9,473 bases of DNA from CAZJFC01 sp964545245. GTDB taxonomy: Bacteria; Pseudomonadota; Alphaproteobacteria; Rickettsiales; 21-14-0-20-44-7. A model generated the notes under the pieces. That model did not search any database. It was not told the DNA's origin and worked only from the letters and a program-made list of their open reading frames with translations. Positions within the stretch are counted from its first letter, which is position 1; each line of letters begins with the position of its first letter. Shown here piece after piece: positions 6,217 through 9,473 of this stretch. Where the stretch lies: positions 1-9,473 of the forward strand of contig CAZJFC010000064.1 of assembly GCA_964545245.1 (NCBI GenBank). Reading direction: 5' to 3'. The translations under genes and the position numbers were made by a program.

Positions 6217-7176
6217 CTAAAAGAACAGCTCGTCAAGCGAGTTGAGTTTGTTTTTTATAATCCCGGTGCGCTGCATGAATTCCGCAATCGGGAGAATCCC
6301 GGCGGGGGTGGTGGTGAATGAAATCTGCGGGTTGTTGAGCAGTTTCAGGATTTGTTCCTTGCTGAATGCGCGGTCGGCTTCGGCATAAATTTCCGCGGAT
6401 TTTTCCTTGTCTGCGTTGATGAATTCGATTGATTCATTCAGCGCGTCGGAAAAAGCCTTGAATGCCTCCGGGTGGTTTTTATGAAATGCGGCGGTGCTGA
6501 AAACCAGCGCGCCGGTGCTTGGCTCACCGAGAAGTTCTTCCGAAGTTGCCACGGCGTGGATGCCCGGCTGTTCAAGGATATCGAAACTATAGGGCGGGGT
6601 GCTGAAATGCGCTGTGATGATGTTGCTGCCGGATTTCAGCGCGGTGGTTGCGTCCTGATGCGACATGGTGACGGTGTATTTATCAAGTTCGTTATGTTTG
6701 CCTTCCCCGAAAGCTTTTTCCGAAGCAATCTGTAAAACGATTGACTGGGTGGAAATTTTCGCGCCGGGAAGGGCGATTTTATCCTTGGAGGTAAAATCCC
6801 GGATTGATTTGATCTCCGGGTTGTTGCTCACCAGATGCATCGGGATGATGTTGAGCGCGGCGACTGCTTTCACCCCTATGTTGCTTTTGGTCTTGTCCCA
6901 AAGGATCAGTGTTGGGGCAGGGCCGGAAGTGCCAAGGTCCAGATTGCCGGAAACCAGCGCCTCGTTAATTGCCACCGGGCCACCGAGCTGGAGCCATTTT
7001 ACCTTGGTGTCTTTAAGCCCGGCAGCGTCAAGGTGCTTCTGCAATATGCCGGATTTTTCCATGACGATCAGCGGCAGGTAGTCAATGCCGAACTGCCGCG
7101 CGATGCGGATCTCATCCGCCTGCGAGGGCAGGGAGATAAACAGCGGTAACAATAATAGCGAAAGCAGTTTCTTCAT
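6217..7176 (-). CDS. Periplasmic substrate-binding protein of a NitT/TauT-type ABC importer
   Basis: The 319-residue product captures substrate in the periplasm and hands it to the permease. Residues 1-20 form a classical signal peptide (two lysines, a leucine-rich core, then LPSQA with cleavage expected before DEIRIA). There is no lipobox cysteine, so it should be soluble. The mature part shows features of the SsuA/TauA/NMT1-like fold: the RIARQFGIDYLPLIVMEKSG opening (24-43), LGGPVAINEALVSGNLDLG (64-82) with GTSGPAPTLI (82-91), and a central domain with MHLVSNN (113-119). The ATPase gene follows at 8 nt. The ATG at 7176 gives a perfect signal peptide, but no purine-rich ribosome binding site is visible in the 29-nt spacer, which instead carries a direct repeat. 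The ligand is not predictable; a small anion or sulfonate-like compound is the family default. Confidence 0.93.
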   Translation of the reverse strand: MKKLLSLLLLPLFISLPSQADEIRIARQFGIDYLPLIVMEKSGILQKHLDAAGLKDTKVKWLQLGGPVAINEALVSGNLDLGTSGPAPTLILWDKTKSNIGVKAVAALNIIPMHLVSNNPEIKSIRDFTSKDKIALPGAKISTQSIVLQIASEKAFGEGKHNELDKYTVTMSHQDATTALKSGSNIITAHFSTPPYSFDILEQPGIHAVATSEELLGEPSTGALVFSTAAFHKNHPEAFKAFSDALNESIEFINADKEKSAEIYAEADRAFSKEQILKLLNNPQISFTTTPAGILPIAEFMQRTGIIKNKLNSLDELFF

Positions 7177-7205
7177 GGTTGATGGCCCGTGATGATGGTT
7201 GGTGG
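7175..7205. repeat. Direct repeat, 20-bp period, over the start of the binding-protein gene
   Basis: On the plus strand ATGGTTGATGG (7175-7185) and ATGGTTGGTGG (7195-7205) match at 10 of 11 bases with a 20-bp period, and a looser third copy TGGTTAATGG follows at 7203-7212. The first copy includes part of the start codon of the binding-protein gene. Two helical turns between copies would suit a protein operator on one DNA face, but a simple local duplication is equally possible. Confidence 0.35.
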
Positions 7206-9473
7206 TTAATGGTATAATCGCGCCTGTTCCAGCAATTCCTGCGCTTCATGCCGCTGGTGGTTGCGCGCATGCTGTTTAATTTCCCGAAGGTGTTGCGGGA
7301 TGCGCTCAAGCTGCCCGGCGATTAGGCCAATCCATTGCGGGTGAAAATTAATTTCCCTGTGCAACTGCTCTGCTATGGCCTGTTCCGATGCGATGCTGTT
7401 GCGGGTTAGCCCGGCATTATATCTTGCGATTTCCGTACCTTCTTCCGGGTGTTTTGCATTGCGGATCAATTCAAGGGAATCGGCGTGCGAAACCCTTTTG
7501 CCATCTGCATCGTTATTCCATCCGTCAACGGTTATGGTCAGGTTGTTTTCGCTCAGCTCTTCGAGCAGTGAGATTCCTGATTTCAGGATGGAATGTTCCT
7601 CTGCGCTTTTGACCAGCGCATAGGCCTGATGACGGCTGATGCCTTCGCGTGCGCCGAGGGTGGCTTCCAGTGCTTCTTTCAGGTCGGTGAAGAAAAGGGC
7701 GAAATTGTCCGCCTTGACTTCCCGGAATATGGCGATTGCGTTTTCTAACTGGGCAATATCGGCCTGAAGATATGGTGAAAGACGGTATATTTCCCCATAT
7801 TTCCCAATAAGCTCATCGCGGCGGGAGAGAATCTTATGGTTTTCCGATTGCCGGATTTCCTCAATCCTGTCCTTGACCTTCCCGGTCTCATCCGGGGAAA
7901 TTCCGTTGAACGGGTTATTTTCCTGTTGCCACCAATCACGGAAACGCTCGTCTTTGTTGGCGTCTGCCGCCCTTAGTGAAATACCAAAATTGCCAACATA
8001 ATATGCCCATGCCGTGTGGTCACGGTTGACCAGGAAAGTATTCGGGGCAACCACGCCGTATATGGAGGTTCCGTCTGCCGCCACGGCGTTTTCAACATAT
8101 CCGGTGAGTTCCGCGCCGTGGATGTCGCTGTCTTTCACCACTGTCCCGGACTCAATGCGGAAAGGAACCTGCTCGTTACCGGCGGTATGCATTGTGGTGT
8201 TGATCAGTGTCGCGTCAACAAAGCCGGGGACGATGTATTGCTCGCTGCGGGCGGAAGATTGGGCAAGATAGGCATCGTCACCGATGACAACCGCCCCGCT
8301 GAAATCATTCCCTTCGCCGATAACCGCTTTTTCGGAGAGAACCGGAACCAGCCCGTTGAAGCTGCGCACGCGGTTTCCTTCAGGGACAAGCGCAATGTTG
8401 ACATGCTGTGGGTTCACTGATTCAAGCCATGATCTGGCTATACCGGTGTAATCGGAAACGGCGGTTCTTTTCTGGGTCTCCACGGCATTATGCTGGAAAT
8501 CCTGCGCGGTTTTTGACAGGTAACGCGGGAAATCCTTAAGGGAATCCGCTAGGCTGGTTATATTTTCCGGCGTGAAGGTATATTTCTGCCTTTCCTGCCC
8601 GTTATGGCGCGAGTTTTCGCCAACGAACAGGCTGTTGATCGTTTCCTGCGGGAAAAGCCTGATTGATATATTTTTACCTTCCGCGGCGAGTTTATTGGCG
8701 GTATCAATTGCGTGGCTGACAATATCGGCCGCGCGGGAATATATGTCGTCGATTGCTGCCAGATGTTTTTCCTGCGGCTGGTATGCGCCGAGTATGTATC
8801 CTTGCGCGAGGACGAGCCATTTCAGCTCAGTGGCTTCTTCGTTATGCCCTGCCGCTTCAAGTATTTTCGCGAGCCTGTCCGTCAGCAAGGTGGCGGATTG
8901 CAGGTATGATGAACGCCATGCTATCTCGCCCCATTCCCTGGCGCTTTCGCGCAGTTCTATCTGGTTTTTGGCTTTCTGGCGGATGCTGACGTATACCGCC
9001 GCCCACTCATAACGTGAGATTTCGTGGTTATCATTTTCGGCGAGTGAATGTTTGAGCCATTCATCAACATCGCGTCCGGCAATATCGGCATAGGTGGAGC
9101 CATCCGCCGTATTGCGGAAAGGATGCACGTTGTAACGGTTCATGTCATGCACCCAGCGCTCGCGTGCGTCGATATAAAACTCACCGTCCAGAAATTCCGG
9201 CCCATATAAATTTATTATCAGCTCCGGGTTTTTGAGAATGCTATGGTCCTGCTGCCCGCGGATCAGGCGGAAGGGGTTTCCTTCCTCATCAAGCCAGAAA
9301 ACATAACCATCCGGGTTTTCAATGCGGTAGGGCGGCTCTTCTTTCCTCGGCAGGGCAAGTTTTACCGGGCGTGCGTGCGGGAATTTGTCGTTGCCCGCCC
9401 GCCCGCCAAGGACGAAATCCCATCTGGATTTATCGTTTGCGGATGGTTCAAGGAAGCCGTTCTCAAGGGCTTT
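7206..9473 (-). CDS. Large unrecognised protein, 5' end beyond the window edge
   Basis: I do not recognise this family. The frame is open from base 9473 to the stop at 7208-7206, 755 codons with no upstream stop, so the true start lies outside the window. A GTG at 9152 is the first possible start inside but need not be real, because the 107 codons before it read as ordinary protein (for example YRIENPDGYVFWLDEEGNPF). Counting from the edge, residues 1-130 are mixed and rich in aromatic and charged residues. Residues 135-330 look helical. About 378-502 show repeated strand-turn units (KAVIGEGNDFSGAVVIGDDA, DSDIHGAELTGYVENAVAAD) that recall a left-handed beta-helix. The rest is helical and ends His- and Arg-rich. 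No signal peptide, Walker motif or membrane span is visible. It lies 29 nt upstream of the binding-protein gene on the same strand; a functional link is inferred only. Confidence 0.85.
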   Translation of the reverse strand, partial: KALENGFLEPSANDKSRWDFVLGGRAGNDKFPHARPVKLALPRKEEPPYRIENPDGYVFWLDEEGNPFRLIRGQQDHSILKNPELIINLYGPEFLDGEFYIDARERWVHDMNRYNVHPFRNTADGSTYADIAGRDVDEWLKHSLAENDNHEISRYEWAAVYVSIRQKAKNQIELRESAREWGEIAWRSSYLQSATLLTDRLAKILEAAGHNEEATELKWLVLAQGYILGAYQPQEKHLAAIDDIYSRAADIVSHAIDTANKLAAEGKNISIRLFPQETINSLFVGENSRHNGQERQKYTFTPENITSLADSLKDFPRYLSKTAQDFQHNAVETQKRTAVSDYTGIARSWLESVNPQHVNIALVPEGNRVRSFNGLVPVLSEKAVIGEGNDFSGAVVIGDDAYLAQSSARSEQYIVPGFVDATLINTTMHTAGNEQVPFRIESGTVVKDSDIHGAELTGYVENAVAADGTSIYGVVAPNTFLVNRDHTAWAYYVGNFGISLRAADANKDERFRDWWQQENNPFNGISPDETGKVKDRIEEIRQSENHKILSRRDELIGKYGEIYRLSPYLQADIAQLENAIAIFREVKADNFALFFTDLKEALEATLGAREGISRHQAYALVKSAEEHSILKSGISLLEELSENNLTITVDGWNNDADGKRVSHADSLELIRNAKHPEEGTEIARYNAGLTRNSIASEQAIAEQLHREINFHPQWIGLIAGQLERIPQHLREIKQHARNHQRHEAQELLEQARLYH

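Noticed and set aside
7213..7218. Perfect TATAAT on the plus strand
   Set aside because: No -35 element stands at 16-18 nt upstream and it would point into antisense of the large gene; it falls within the end of that gene's coding sequence and is taken as chance.
1..9473. CRISPR arrays, insertion sequences, toxin-antitoxin pairs, phage genes, riboswitches
   Set aside because: I looked on both strands and saw no regularly spaced repeats, transposase or integrase motifs, paired small genes or known riboswitch cores.

Overview
The window reads as chromosomal DNA of an alphaproteobacterium with roughly balanced base composition. The evidence is a cysteine-free alphaproteobacterial-type ribosomal protein L32, an FabH with the HANTSAAS active-site form, a tRNA-Val(GAC) with an encoded CCA end, and a small membrane protein of the DUF6356 type. 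I cannot place it to genus. Every protein gene lies on the minus strand. The only plus-strand gene is the tRNA.

Right to left (direction of transcription), positions 9473 to 2444 hold a tight cluster of seven minus-strand genes. In order they are: a very large unrecognised protein running off the right edge; a periplasmic substrate-binding protein; an ABC ATPase and an ABC permease of the NitT/TauT/SsuABC class; a DUF6356 membrane protein; a YdhS-like FAD/NAD(P)-binding oxidoreductase (COG4529 type); and an unrecognised 206-residue protein. Gaps are 29 and 8 nt, followed by four consecutive overlaps of 11, 4, 17 and 1 nt. This pattern strongly suggests one co-transcribed, translationally coupled unit. 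It looks like an import system for a small, probably anionic, N- or S-containing compound joined to a flavoenzyme. No gene for sulfonate, taurine or nitrate breakdown is present, so the substrate is open.

Positions 2416 to 2204 hold tRNA-Val(GAC) and a divergent promoter region. The tRNA has a good TTGACA-type promoter, and rpmF has a plausible one facing the other way. Positions 2203 to 1 hold the housekeeping cluster rpmF-plsX-fabH (fabH cut by the left edge), which couples ribosome synthesis to phospholipid and fatty-acid initiation. A 114-nt rpmF-plsX spacer carries several mutually exclusive inverted repeats ending just upstream of the plsX ribosome binding site.

The best candidates for something undescribed are the transporter/flavoenzyme cluster and its two unrecognised proteins. 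No CRISPR array, insertion sequence or phage gene was seen, and no stretch over 300 bases lacks a gene.
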